A DNA stretch of 64,000 nucleotides from Streptomyces tagetis (GTDB lineage: Bacteria; Actinomycetota; Actinomycetes; Streptomycetales; Streptomycetaceae): NCBI RefSeq assembly GCF_018069565.1, contig NZ_JAGPNL010000006.1, positions 1-64,000 on the forward strand, in the 5' to 3' direction. This document shows positions 54,501 to 61,885 of the stretch, in pieces. Position numbers and translations under genes: made by a program. The stretch's first letter is position 1. Every line of letters begins with the position of its first letter. The notes beneath the pieces were generated by a model. The model made no database searches, had not been told where the DNA came from, and was given only the letters and a program-made list of their open reading frames with translations.

Positions 54501-55261
54501 CCGCCGTAGGCGTGGTGCGTCGGCGCGTCCGGCGTGTCGCCCCCGCCGGGCGCGCTCGCGGGGGCCGTCCCGCCGCCCGGCGGCGGGGCGGGCACCCGGA
54601 TGTGTCCCTCGCCGTCCGGCGTCGTCGCCACCCGCGCCACGGACGGCCCGGCGGCGTCCACCAGCCGCAGCGCCGACTCGCCGATCCGCAGCAGCGCGCC
54701 CGGCGCGAAGCGGACCGGGCGCTCACCCACCCGGACGCCGTCCAGGGTGGTGCCGTTGGTGGAGCCGAGGTCGGCGACGCGGACCCGGCCGTCGGGGGAG
54801 AGCGTGACCGCGCAGTGCATCCGGGAGACGTCCGGGTCGTCGAGCGCGACGTCCGCGTCGGCGGACCGGCCGAGCCGGATCTGCCCGCCGTGCAGCAGAT
54901 GGACGCCGCCCGCGTCGGGACCGGCCACCACGTGGAGCTGGGCCGCCGCCCCGGCCGGCTCGGCGTGCGGATCGGGCTCGCCGGGGGCGCCCAGGGTGAG
55001 GACGGCGCCGTCGGTCAGCGGGGGCTCGCCCAGGGTGCAGCGCCGGGCGTCCAGCCGCTGCGCGCCGGCGTAGAGCACCACCGGTCCCGAACCCGGGCCG
55101 TCACCGCCGGGGACGGCCGCGGCGAGCGCCGAGGCGACGGCGGCCAGCGCCGTGCCGGCCGGCGCCGTGACCAGTGCGTCACGGCTCGCAACGGCGCCCC
55201 GCCCCGGTGGGCCGGACGGTCCCGGGCCGAGCGGGTCTACGACGGTCAGCCGGATCTGCAT
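51569..55261 (-). CDS. FHA domain protein with FtsK/EssC-like ATPase region
   Basis: A 1230-residue soluble protein. Residues 1-90 form a small N-terminal domain; 108-200 an FHA phosphothreonine-binding domain with GRSADADVALDDPDVSRMHC and DLGSTNGTTLDGVRVG; 200-470 a Gly/Pro/Thr-rich linker with repeats. The rest resembles the ATPase modules of FtsK/EssC: EIVLISADRSRSLAEREAEW, SWLGWLPHLRPGHG, a Walker A-like GPPGSGRTELL (about residue 900), and a third degenerate module. EssC of type VII secretion has N-terminal FHA domains too, but here no TM segment is seen. Two Ser/Thr kinase genes lie divergently upstream, so FHA-mediated binding to phosphorylated partners is likely. Start ATG 55261 was chosen because the upstream frame is non-homologous. 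Confidence 0.8.
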   Translation of the reverse strand: MQIRLTVVDPLGPGPSGPPGRGAVASRDALVTAPAGTALAAVASALAAAVPGGDGPGSGPVVLYAGAQRLDARRCTLGEPPLTDGAVLTLGAPGEPDPHAEPAGAAAQLHVVAGPDAGGVHLLHGGQIRLGRSADADVALDDPDVSRMHCAVTLSPDGRVRVADLGSTNGTTLDGVRVGERPVRFAPGALLRIGESALRLVDAAGPSVARVATTPDGEGHIRVPAPPPGGGTAPASAPGGGDTPDAPTHHAYGGAEYGTAGHGVSPHGAPGHGTPGSGRQGSGTPGSGTGAYGTPGHGTGAYGTRGFDTPGHGTAAYDTPGHGTGGVPGGQPVVPGQGGAPRIENHGGPPRATSLGATPPADPGGFGDPGEGTGRKGTPLRGTDVPRDVARGGHRDTPEDAHQGTRRRGGLGAWARRLTGVRGPQDAAGPDAYTADDEEAASARRPTGPSPAPETWPDPAALLLTALGPGPRLWERGPGHPEALAVRLGTADRPAPGTGIPLPAVPVTAGLREAGALGLAGPRERLAGLARSVVAQLAALHSPDVLEIVLISADRSRSLAEREAEWSWLGWLPHLRPGHGQDCRLLFAYDREQSAARAQELLRRLDDHLADTRDTRDTRDAGDARNAGDMRGTSDAGASGGTGGSGGSAGPAGAGAIPAQPVPGTAAPAATPATAPSPAPLGGPADPEGGAAGPYGFAGPFTVVVVDGDPGGAEEREALVRLAVEGPRAGVHVVCLAETPAASPTSPVTRTYEAACAVSPVFRRCGAVALLSGDVATALRLLRVPPYGTSPGGPAGHGTLGTVDAVSPAWAERFARALAPLRAANASGERHARVSAPLPQAARLLDELGLARATPASLMARWADAADDPDTLGGRAQAVFGAGARGPVGADLVAEGPHLLIEGPPGSGRTELLRALVASLASAERPDRLGIVLVDGRDAVGAGAAHGEGLHVCTDVPHVTTHLAANDPLRMREFAQSLSAELKRRAELLGRSDFADWHALYAGSAGAAGAAGSAAGRMAAPRTATGGPGAISGAGDLDSPPSSTLRLRPGAARRRAEAAPPLPRLVVVVDDLDALVAPPLGSPGRPAAGSVLRAVEAVAREGERLGVHLVAATGPGGRTAQTEPVRRAALRVTLDAPVPGPDEPAPGRGRLTYPDGRTAPFQGGRVTGRIPRTATLRPTVVPLEWHRMGDPPARRPVRELGNGPTDLALLASALERAAREVSAARVPSLL
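54280..54490 (-). repeat. Imperfect repeats encoding the FHA protein linker
   Basis: Imperfect 18-24-bp units of the type CCGTGCCGTGTCCGGGCGTG recur about nine times and encode GHGTPGSG, GTGAYGTPGHG and similar peptides. Codon phase is kept, so the repeats expand a flexible linker. Confidence 0.75.
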
Positions 55262-55856
55262 CGCCGTCAGCGGTCCCTTCGCGCGGGCGCCCGCGCGCCG
55301 GGGACGAAGCCGTTCTCCGCGGTCCCCCACCGCGGACTTCCCCCACGCCACACGAGCACGTCGGCCAGTAACTGGAGGCATCCTCGCACCTGACCCGGAC
55401 ACCGTGCCCGCCGGCCGCCGATAAATGATCTTGATTGGTCGGCTCTGCCCGTAAAAATGCCCGACAGGTGACCTCTGGGCGATCGGATGACGCATGCTTG
55501 AGACCGGCCGTGTCCGACTCCGGCAACCAAGCGATCAGGTCGAGCGTCTTTCCTCCGAAGTCGGTCACCCCGCCCTCGAACGCCCGCCGCCCGCCGTCCG
55601 TACGTCGGACCGGGGGAGCGGGACGGACCACGGGAAGGGAACGGCCGCCGCGCGCACCGCGGCACTAAAGTGGGCCGGAACCGCCGGCCGGCGGGCGGTA
55701 CGGCGGGCCGGCGGCCATGCGGCAGGCGAGAGCCGGCAAGCAGGCCGGCAAGCAGGCCGGCAGGACAAGCCGGCAGGCAACAGGCAACCCAGCAGGCAAC
55801 AGCAGGCAACAGCAGGCAACAGCAAGCAACCCAGCAAGCAACAGGGAGCGCATGAC
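55262..55856 (+). other. 595-base divergent region between FHA/FtsK-like and kinase genes
   Basis: Holds an AT-rich island at about 55418-55462 (with GATAAATGATCTTGATTGG and TAAAAATG), the likely promoter zone for one or both divergent genes. A TAAAGT hexamer at 55666-55671 is a -10 candidate for the kinase gene, giving a ~180-base leader that contains the 10-12-bp repeats. Open frames crossing it are short and low in complexity; I do not call a gene. Confidence 0.5.
55733..55842 (+). repeat. Short tandem repeats in the kinase leader
   Basis: Two GCCGGCAAGCAG units (55733-55756) are followed by GCCGGCAGG variants, then three exact AGCAGGCAAC copies (55791-55820) and two AGCAAGCAAC copies (55821-55830, 55833-55842). 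The array ends directly at the AGGGAG ribosome site of the kinase gene. The T-poor transcript would be largely unstructured. Confidence 0.85.
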
Positions 55857-57467
55857 GTGCGGCCGGTAGGCAGCAAGTACCTCCTGGAGGAACCGCTCGG
55901 TCGCGGCGCCACCGGGACCGTGTGGCGTGCCCGCCAGCGCGAGACCGCGGGCGCGGAGGCGGCCGTGGCGGGACAGCCCGGTGAGACCGTCGCGATCAAG
56001 GTCCTCAAGGAGGAGCTGGCGAGCGACGCCGACATCGTGATGCGCTTCCTGCGGGAGCGCTCCGTCCTGCTCCGCCTGACCCACCCCAACATCGTCCGGG
56101 TCCGCGACCTGGTCGTCGAGGGCGATCTGCTCGCCCTGGTGATGGACCTCGTCGAGGGCCCCGACCTCCACCGGTACCTGCGCGAGAACGGCCCCTTCAC
56201 CCCGGTCGCCGCCGCGCTGCTGACCGCGCAGGTCGCCGACGCGCTCGCCGCCAGCCACACCGACGGCGTCGTCCACCGCGACCTCAAGCCGGCCAACGTC
56301 CTGCTCCGGCAGTCCGGCGGCGAGATGCACCCGATGCTGACCGACTTCGGCATCGCCCGCCTCGCCGACTCGCCCGGCCTCACCCGCACCCACGAGTTCG
56401 TCGGCACGCCCGCGTACATCGCGCCGGAGTCCGCCGAGGGACGCCCCCAGACCTCCGCCGTCGACGTCTACGGCGCCGGCATCCTCCTCTACGAGCTGGT
56501 CACCGGCCGTCCGCCGTTCTCCGGCGGCTCCGCCCTGGAAGTGCTGCACCAGCACCTGAGCGCCGAGCCGCGCCGGCCCTCCACCGTCCCCGAGCCGCTG
56601 TGGACGGTCATCGAACGCTGCCTGCGCAAGAACCCCGGCGAGCGGCCCAGTGCCGAGAACCTCGCCCGCGGCCTGCGCGTCGTCGCCGAGGGCATCGGGG
56701 TGCACGCGAACAGCGCGCAGATCGGCGCCGCCGAGAACGTCGGCGCGCTCCTCGTCCCCGACGCCACGCCCGCGCAGGTGCCGGGGGAGCCCGGCGCCGC
56801 CGACGCGACCCAGGTCCTGCCGCAGGGCTCCCAGGGCGCCTGGGACCCGAACGCCGCGACCAGCGTCCTGCCCCACACCGGCGGACCGGGCGGCCCCGGC
56901 CCCGCGGCCGACCCCACCGCCGTCCTGCCGCCCGTGCCGCCGGGACCGGACGGGCAGAACCCGGGCGACCCGCACCCCTGGCAGAACCAGCTCCGCGCCG
57001 CCCGCGACCGCAACGAGCAGACGCAGGTGCAGTACCTCGACCCGGCCGAGGACCCGCTGCGCCGCCGCCCCCAGCGCCAGGTCAGCCGCCCGCAGCAGCC
57101 GCCGCAGGGGTACGGCTACCCGCAGCAGCAGCCGTACGCGCCCCCGCAGCCGCCCCAGCAGCCACAGCGGCCCCAGCCGCAGCGGTACGCGCCGCCGCCC
57201 GCCCCCGAGCCGCGGCGGCCCGCCCCGGAGCCCCGCCCGCCCCGTGAGCCGCGTCGGCGCGGCGCCAACCCGATGCGCATCCCCGGCCTCGGCTGCCTCA
57301 AGGGCTGCCTCTTCACGATCGTCATCCTGTTCGTGGCGGGCTGGCTGATCTGGGAGCTGAGCCCGCTCCAGAGCTGGATCGGTGAGGGCAAGGGCTACTG
57401 GGAGCAGATCAGCGACTGGTCCGGCTCGGTCACCAAATGGTTCGGGGACCTCGGCGGCGCCGGCTAG
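55857..57467 (+). CDS. PknB-type serine/threonine protein kinase (kinase 1)
   Basis: A 536-residue membrane-anchored Hanks-type kinase. Kinase domain (residues 7-265): glycine loop LGRGATGTVWRAR, catalytic lysine in VAIKVLKEE, VVHRDLKPANVLL, LTDFGIARLAD and GTPAYIAPE. A Pro/Gln-rich linker (about 290-470) follows, then one C-terminal TM (CLFTIVILFVAGWLIW) and a short ~35-residue outside tail without PASTA repeats. I chose GTG 55857, with GGGAG 8 bases upstream; an ATG at 55852 is out of frame and hits a stop after five codons. Kinase 2 follows; the FHA/FtsK-like protein is divergent and a plausible partner. Confidence 0.93.
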   Translation: MRPVGSKYLLEEPLGRGATGTVWRARQRETAGAEAAVAGQPGETVAIKVLKEELASDADIVMRFLRERSVLLRLTHPNIVRVRDLVVEGDLLALVMDLVEGPDLHRYLRENGPFTPVAAALLTAQVADALAASHTDGVVHRDLKPANVLLRQSGGEMHPMLTDFGIARLADSPGLTRTHEFVGTPAYIAPESAEGRPQTSAVDVYGAGILLYELVTGRPPFSGGSALEVLHQHLSAEPRRPSTVPEPLWTVIERCLRKNPGERPSAENLARGLRVVAEGIGVHANSAQIGAAENVGALLVPDATPAQVPGEPGAADATQVLPQGSQGAWDPNAATSVLPHTGGPGGPGPAADPTAVLPPVPPGPDGQNPGDPHPWQNQLRAARDRNEQTQVQYLDPAEDPLRRRPQRQVSRPQQPPQGYGYPQQQPYAPPQPPQQPQRPQPQRYAPPPAPEPRRPAPEPRPPREPRRRGANPMRIPGLGCLKGCLFTIVILFVAGWLIWELSPLQSWIGEGKGYWEQISDWSGSVTKWFGDLGGAG

Positions 57468-57501
57468 CGCGGCAGCGGTAGCCGGCCTGGGCCGCGGCCC
57501 C

Positions 57502-57526
57502 CGCCGGAGCCCGGTAGGCTCCGGCG
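57502..57526 (+). terminator. Hairpin between the two kinase genes
   Basis: CGCCGGAGCC (57502-57511) and GGCTCCGGCG (57517-57526) form a perfect 10-bp stem, loop CGGTA. A weaker TAGCCGGC-type hairpin (57459-57486) overlaps the kinase 1 stop. TAGGTT at 57617-57622 is a -10 candidate for kinase 2. Confidence 0.5.
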
Positions 57527-57710
57527 TCCGCGCCCGCACAACGCGATGTCGGAGATATGTCGACATCCGGCGGGTGATTCGCGCCGCCCTCGCGGGGGCG
57601 GCCCCGCCGGGCGCGTAGGTTGGGCGGCTGGGGTCCGGGTGTGCCGGCCGGAGGCGGGGCACCGCACCGCGCGCCCGCGGCATCGGCACCACGCGTCGGT
57701 AGGAGCAGTC

Positions 57711-58955
57711 TTGGCACGGAAGATCGGCAGCCGGTACACCGCCCACCAGATCCTCGGGCGGGGCAGCGCCGGCACGGTGTGGCTCGGGGAGGGGCCCGAG
57801 GGGGCCGTCGCCATCAAGCTGCTGCGCGAGGACCTCGCTTCCGATCAGGAACTCGTCGGACGCTTCGTGCAGGAGCGCACCGCCCTGCTCGGCCTGGAGC
57901 ACCCGAACGTCGTCTCCGTGCGCGACCTCGTCGTCGACGGCAACGACCTCGCCCTCGTCATGGACCTGGTCCGCGGCACCGACCTGCGCACCCGCCTGGA
58001 CCGGGAACGCCGGCTGGCCCCCGAGGCCGCCGTCGCCATCGTCGCCGACATCGCCGACGGACTGGCCGCCGCGCACGCCGCCGGGGTCGTCCACCGCGAC
58101 GTCAAGCCCGAGAACGTCCTGCTGGACATGGAGGGCCCGCTCGGCCCCGGCGGCGCGCACCCCGCCCTGCTCACCGACTTCGGTGTGGCCAAGCTCATCG
58201 ACACCCCGCGCCGCACCCGCGCCACGAAGATCATCGGCACCCCCGACTACCTCGCCCCGGAGATCGTCGAGGGACTGCCGCCGCGCGCCTCCGTCGACAT
58301 CTACGCCCTGGCCACGGTCCTGTACGAGCTGCTCGCCGGGTTCACCCCGTTCGGCGGCGGCCACCCCGGCGCGGTCCTGCGCCGCCATGTGACCGAGACG
58401 GTCGTCCCGCTCCCCGGCATCCCCGACGAGCTGTGGCAGCTCCTCGTCCAGTGCCTCGCCAAGGCGCCGGCCTCCCGGCTGCGCGCCTCCGAGCTGGGCG
58501 CCCGGCTGCGCGAGCTGCTGCCGATGCTGGCCGGGATGGGCCCCCTGGACGTGGACGAGCCCGGCGACGGCCAGGGGGCCGACGCTGAGGAACCCCCCGC
58601 CTTCGCCGCGCCCGCCCCCGGCGAGGGCGCCCGGCGCCGCGGGGCCGTACCGCTGGTGCCCGGCGGCAGGCCGGCCGACTCCAACCGCGACACGCACACC
58701 TCCATGCGCGTCCCCGCCCCCGACGAGCTGGCGGGCGGCGCCCGCGGCACCGCCCGCGCCCCGCGCGCCGCCGGTGCCCCGCGCCCCGGCTCCGCCCGCA
58801 ACCGGGCCGCCGCGCGCCGCCGCCGGCTGGCCCTCGCCACCGCCACCGTCGCCCTGCTCGCCGCGGCCGGCGTCGGTACGTGGATCGCCACGGACGGTGA
58901 CGACGCCCCGCGCGGCCCCCAGGACTCCGGGAACTCGGCCCCCGCCGTGCCGTGA
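57711..58955 (+). CDS. PknB-type serine/threonine protein kinase (kinase 2)
   Basis: A 414-residue Hanks-type kinase. Kinase domain (residues 5-270): LGRGSAGTVWLGEG, VAIKLLRED, VVHRDVKPENVLL, LTDFGVAKLID and GTPDYLAPEIVEG. A linker of ~95 residues leads to a C-terminal TM (LALATATVALLAAAGVGTWIA, about 372-392) and a ~20-residue outer tail. The likely start is the rare TTG at 57711, with GTAGGAG 5 bases upstream; no ATG or GTG fits the glycine-loop distance. It resembles kinase 1 in its domain, and both lack extracellular sensor modules. Confidence 0.9.
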   Translation: MARKIGSRYTAHQILGRGSAGTVWLGEGPEGAVAIKLLREDLASDQELVGRFVQERTALLGLEHPNVVSVRDLVVDGNDLALVMDLVRGTDLRTRLDRERRLAPEAAVAIVADIADGLAAAHAAGVVHRDVKPENVLLDMEGPLGPGGAHPALLTDFGVAKLIDTPRRTRATKIIGTPDYLAPEIVEGLPPRASVDIYALATVLYELLAGFTPFGGGHPGAVLRRHVTETVVPLPGIPDELWQLLVQCLAKAPASRLRASELGARLRELLPMLAGMGPLDVDEPGDGQGADAEEPPAFAAPAPGEGARRRGAVPLVPGGRPADSNRDTHTSMRVPAPDELAGGARGTARAPRAAGAPRPGSARNRAAARRRRLALATATVALLAAAGVGTWIATDGDDAPRGPQDSGNSAPAVP

Positions 58956-59020
58956 CCCCGGCCGCGCCCGCCCGTGCCCCCGGGCGCCCCGGCGCGGCGA
59001 GGGCCGCCCGGCGGAGCCGT

Positions 59021-59026
59021 TACGCT
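59021..59026 (+). promoter_or_regulatory. Putative -10 of prfB (leaderless)
   Basis: TACGCT followed by GGACGC and GTG 59033, spacing 6; no Shine-Dalgarno. Confidence 0.55.
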
Positions 59027-59032
59027 GGACGC

Positions 59033-60139
59033 GTGGCAGTCGTCGATGTATCCGAAGAGCTGAAGTCCCTCTCCTCGACCATGGAGTCGATCGAGGCCGT
59101 CCTGGACCTCGACCGGACGAGGGCAGACATCGCCGTGCTCGAGGAGCAGGCGGCCGCGCCCTCGCTCTGGGACAACCCGGACGAGGCGCAGAAGATCACC
59201 AGCCGGCTCTCGCACCTCCAGGCCGAGGTCAGGAAGGCCGAGGGGCTGCGGCAGCGGATCGACGATCTTGCCGTGCTCTTCGAGATGGCCGAGGAGGAGG
59301 ACGACCCCGACACCCGCGCCGAGGCCGAGTCCGAGATGGAGGCGGTCCGCAAGGCGCTGGACGAGATGGAGGTCCGCACCCTCCTGTCCGGCGAGTACGA
59401 CGCCCGTGAGGCGCTGGTCAACATCCGCGCCGAGGCGGGCGGCGTGGACGCCGCCGACTTCGCCGAGAAGCTCCAGCGGATGTACCTGCGCTGGGCCGAG
59501 CAGCACGGCTACAAGACCGAGGTCTACGAGACCTCGTACGCGGAGGAGGCCGGCATCAAGTCGACCACCTTCGCCATCCAGGCGCCGTACTCCTACGGCA
59601 CCCTCTCCGTCGAGCAGGGCACCCACCGGCTGGTGCGCATCTCGCCCTTCGACAACCAGGGGCGCCGCCAGACCTCCTTCGCGGGCGTCGAGGTGCTGCC
59701 GGTCGTCGAGCAGGCCGACCACGTGGAGATCGACGAGGCCGACCTGCGGGTCGACGTCTACCGCTCCTCCGGTCCCGGCGGCCAGGGCGTCAACACCACC
59801 GACTCCGCGGTGCGCATCACCCACATCCCCACCGGCATCGTGGTCTCCTGCCAGAACGAGCGCTCGCAGATCCAGAACCGGGCCACCGCGATGAACGTCC
59901 TCCAGGCCAAGCTGCTGGAGCGGCGCCGCCAGGAGGAGCAGGCCAAGATGGACGCCCTCAAGGGCGACGGCGGCAACTCCTGGGGCAACCAGATGCGTTC
60001 GTACGTGCTGCACCCCTACCAGATGGTCAAGGACCTGCGCACCGAGCACGAGGTGGGCAACCCCGAGGCGGTCTTCAACGGCGAGATCGACGGCTTCCTG
60101 GAGGCCGGCATCCGCTGGCGCAAGCAGCGCGAGAAGTAG
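59033..60139 (+). CDS. prfB: Peptide chain release factor 2
   Basis: A 368-residue class I release factor that terminates at UGA and UAA. The recognition tripeptide SPF is in RISPFDNQGRRQT (residues 204-206), and the catalytic GGQ in SSGPGGQGVNTTDSAV (249-251). Unlike E. coli prfB there is no in-frame UGA or frameshift site near the start, which is usual in streptomycetes. Start GTG 59033 gives VAVVDVSEELKSLSSTMESI and fits the leaderless promoter; the frame extends 27 codons upstream without likeness. A strong terminator follows. Confidence 0.96.
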   Translation: MAVVDVSEELKSLSSTMESIEAVLDLDRTRADIAVLEEQAAAPSLWDNPDEAQKITSRLSHLQAEVRKAEGLRQRIDDLAVLFEMAEEEDDPDTRAEAESEMEAVRKALDEMEVRTLLSGEYDAREALVNIRAEAGGVDAADFAEKLQRMYLRWAEQHGYKTEVYETSYAEEAGIKSTTFAIQAPYSYGTLSVEQGTHRLVRISPFDNQGRRQTSFAGVEVLPVVEQADHVEIDEADLRVDVYRSSGPGGQGVNTTDSAVRITHIPTGIVVSCQNERSQIQNRATAMNVLQAKLLERRRQEEQAKMDALKGDGGNSWGNQMRSYVLHPYQMVKDLRTEHEVGNPEAVFNGEIDGFLEAGIRWRKQREK

Positions 60140-60471
60140 GCCGCGAGGGCTTCGCGGGGCGCTCCCGGCGAGTCCGTCCGCCGCTTTGTCGACAAGGCAA
60201 CTGCCGCCCGTGGGGCGGCAGTTGCCTTTTTCGGCGCCGTTTCCGTACCTGAGGTGACACTTCTTCACCTCATTGTGTCCGGCATACCTTCCGTACCCGG
60301 ACAACGCGCGCGGAACGACCTTGACGCCGAGTTGAACATTCGCCAGGGTGATGCGCGGCATGCGCATTTCCGGGGCGCATGTGAACCGGGGGATCGTGCA
60401 CAGCCACCCCGTCGATCACGGCCCCGAGCGCGGCCTCACCGACTATTTCGGCTACTGGGGGTAGCAGCTAC
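60140..60471 (+). other. Intergenic region with terminator and promoter
   Basis: 332 bases. The first part holds the prfB terminator. The second is unusually AT-rich for this genome and holds a promoter candidate, TTGACG (60321-60326), 17-base spacer, CAGGGT (60344-60349), leaving a ~115-base leader for the surface-protein gene. No gene is evident. Confidence 0.5.
60194..60228 (+). terminator. prfB terminator
   Basis: A 15-bp perfect stem, 60194-60208 (AAGGCAACTGCCGCC) with 60214-60228, loop CGTGG, followed by a T-run. This is a textbook intrinsic terminator 54 bases after the prfB stop. Confidence 0.9.
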
Positions 60472-61332
60472 ATGACGAAGAAGACACGTGTCCGTGTCGC
60501 GCGCATAGCGGCCGGCGCGGTGATCGCCGCCGGCGCGTCGCTGACCGCCGCGGGCGCCGCGTCCGCGCTCGACATCGGTGTCAACGTGGATGTGGCCGGC
60601 ACCGGCGTCCAGGCGGGCATCTCCGCCCTGGACGGCGACGAGGACGGCGACGGCGACGGCGACGGCGGCGAAGAGGGCTGCGACATCGGCACCGGCCCGG
60701 AGTGCGAGACCGGCGGCGGCGAGAACGGCGGCGGCTCGGGCGGCGAGGAGAACGGCGGCGGCGAGAACGGCGGCGGTTCCGGCGGCGAGGAGACCGGCGG
60801 CGGCGAGAACGGGGGCGGCTCCGGCTCCGGCGGCGGCGAGAACGGCGGCAACGGGAACGGCGGCGGCTCCGGCTCCGGCGGCGAAGAGAACGGCGGCGGC
60901 GGCAACGGCGGCGGCTCGGGCTCCGGCGGCAACGAGTCCGGCGGCGGCAACGGCGGCGGCAGCGGTTCCGGCGGCGGTTCCGGCTCCGGCGGCTCCGAGA
61001 CCGGCGGCGGCTCCGGCTCCGGTGGCAACACCGGCGGCACGGGCGGCTCCGGCGGTACGGGCGGTACGGGCGGTACGGGCGGCTCCGGCGGCACCACCCC
61101 CGACGGCGGCAACGACAACGTCACCCAGGACGAGGGCTCCTCGGCCCTCACCGAGACCGGCACCGGGAACGGGGCTGCCGCCTCGGCCCAGGGCGACGGC
61201 GCGGAACTCGCCGAGACGGGCGCCGGGCAGACCGTGTTCCTGCTGGTCGGCGCCGCCACGATGATCGCCGGCGGCATCGGCTTCCGGGTGCTCCCGCGCC
61301 TGGTGACCGGCCGCGACGGCGCCGCTGCCTGA
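60472..61332 (+). CDS. Gly-rich LAETG-anchored surface protein
   Basis: A 286-residue secreted protein. Signal peptide residues 1-32 (basic start MTKKTRVRVAR, hydrophobic core, AASA). Then a short acidic part (DEDGDGDGDGGEE) with two cysteines, a ~130-residue Gly/Ser/Glu/Asn-rich repeat region (units GGGENGGGSGG, GSGSGG), and a sorting signal: LAETG (246-250), hydrophobic helix, basic tail. LAxTG is the sortase E recognition motif of streptomycetes. A second, incomplete motif LTETG lies 20 residues earlier without its own helix. It is predicted to be covalently fixed to the wall by class E sortase; function is unknown. Start ATG 60472. Confidence 0.8.
   Translation: MTKKTRVRVARIAAGAVIAAGASLTAAGAASALDIGVNVDVAGTGVQAGISALDGDEDGDGDGDGGEEGCDIGTGPECETGGGENGGGSGGEENGGGENGGGSGGEETGGGENGGGSGSGGGENGGNGNGGGSGSGGEENGGGGNGGGSGSGGNESGGGNGGGSGSGGGSGSGGSETGGGSGSGGNTGGTGGSGGTGGTGGTGGSGGTTPDGGNDNVTQDEGSSALTETGTGNGAAASAQGDGAELAETGAGQTVFLLVGAATMIAGGIGFRVLPRLVTGRDGAAA
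60700..61095 (+). repeat. Gly-rich coding repeat
   Basis: Imperfect GGCGGCGAGAACGGCGGCGG and GGCTCCGGCTCCGGCGGC units encode the Gly/Ser/Glu/Asn linker of the surface protein. All variation keeps the reading frame. Confidence 0.8.
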
Positions 61333-61438
61333 CGGTAGCCGCGCGCCCACCCACGGCACGCACAAAGGGCCCGGAGCAGCCGGCTCCGGGCCCTTCCCGT
61401 CTCTCACGCCCCGTGCCGGGGCCCCGCGCACTCCCGGG

Positions 61439-61636
61439 TCAGATGCCCTGATGCGCCAGGATCGCCACCGTGGCGACCAGCACCGCGAGCAGGACGATCA
61501 GCGCCGTCGGGTTGAGCCCCGACAGGAAGTTGTCGTTCTCCTGCTGCATGCGCTCGCGGCTGGCCCGGCACACCGGGCACCGGCCCTCGCTCACGGGCGC
61601 CGCGCAGTTCGCGCACACCAACCGGTCGTACGTCAT
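61439..61636 (-). CDS. Small zinc-ribbon membrane protein
   Basis: A 65-residue protein: a four-cysteine zinc ribbon (LVCANCAAPVSEGRCPVC, residues 6-23), a short linker (ASRERMQQENDNFLSGLNP) and one C-terminal TM helix (TALIVLLAVLVATVAILA). I chose ATG 61636, preceded by GAGGAGG at about 10 bases, because the conserved part begins there; the open frame continues 74 codons upstream as low-complexity sequence. It is convergent with the surface-protein gene and divergent from ftsE. Function is unknown; such proteins often regulate or assemble membrane complexes. Confidence 0.78.
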   Translation of the reverse strand: MTYDRLVCANCAAPVSEGRCPVCRASRERMQQENDNFLSGLNPTALIVLLAVLVATVAILAHQGI

Positions 61637-61885
61637 GCGCCTCGCCCTCCTCGCAACCGGCTCTATCAGAACAACGCCCACGCGCGCGTGAACGTTCCCT
61701 CCTCCCACTGTGCCAGGTTCCGACGGGGCCCGCCCCCGCTCCCCCGGGGCCCGCGACACGCCCGGCGCGGTGGTGTGCGGGGACAAAACGCGCAACTGAT
61801 ACGCAACCCCGACCGGTGACTGCGGCGGACTCCCCGGTTCGCGTAAGGTCACGCTCATCTACCCCCGGCGACCCGTGGTGCATCC

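Noticed and set aside
55670..55855. Small ORF (61 codons) in the kinase leader
   Set aside because: Its start overlaps a -10-like TAAAGT and its product is only repeat translation (Gln/Ala/Asn/Gly-rich). No support as a gene.
55494..55856. 121-codon N-terminal extension of kinase 1 from ATG 55494
   Set aside because: The extension is encoded by the leader repeats and GC-rich non-coding sequence; the kinase glycine loop starts 8 codons after GTG 55857, which has a good ribosome site.
59033..59140. Programmed frameshift in prfB
   Set aside because: There is no in-frame TGA or slippery CTTTGA near residue 25; the gene reads through from GTG to stop in one frame.
60194..60228. Small RNA or riboswitch at the prfB 3' side
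   Set aside because: A single hairpin with a T-run directly after the stop codon is fully explained as an intrinsic terminator.
60700..61095. CRISPR-like or satellite repeat
   Set aside because: The repeats are imperfect, in frame, lack unique spacers of constant length and encode a Gly-rich protein linker.
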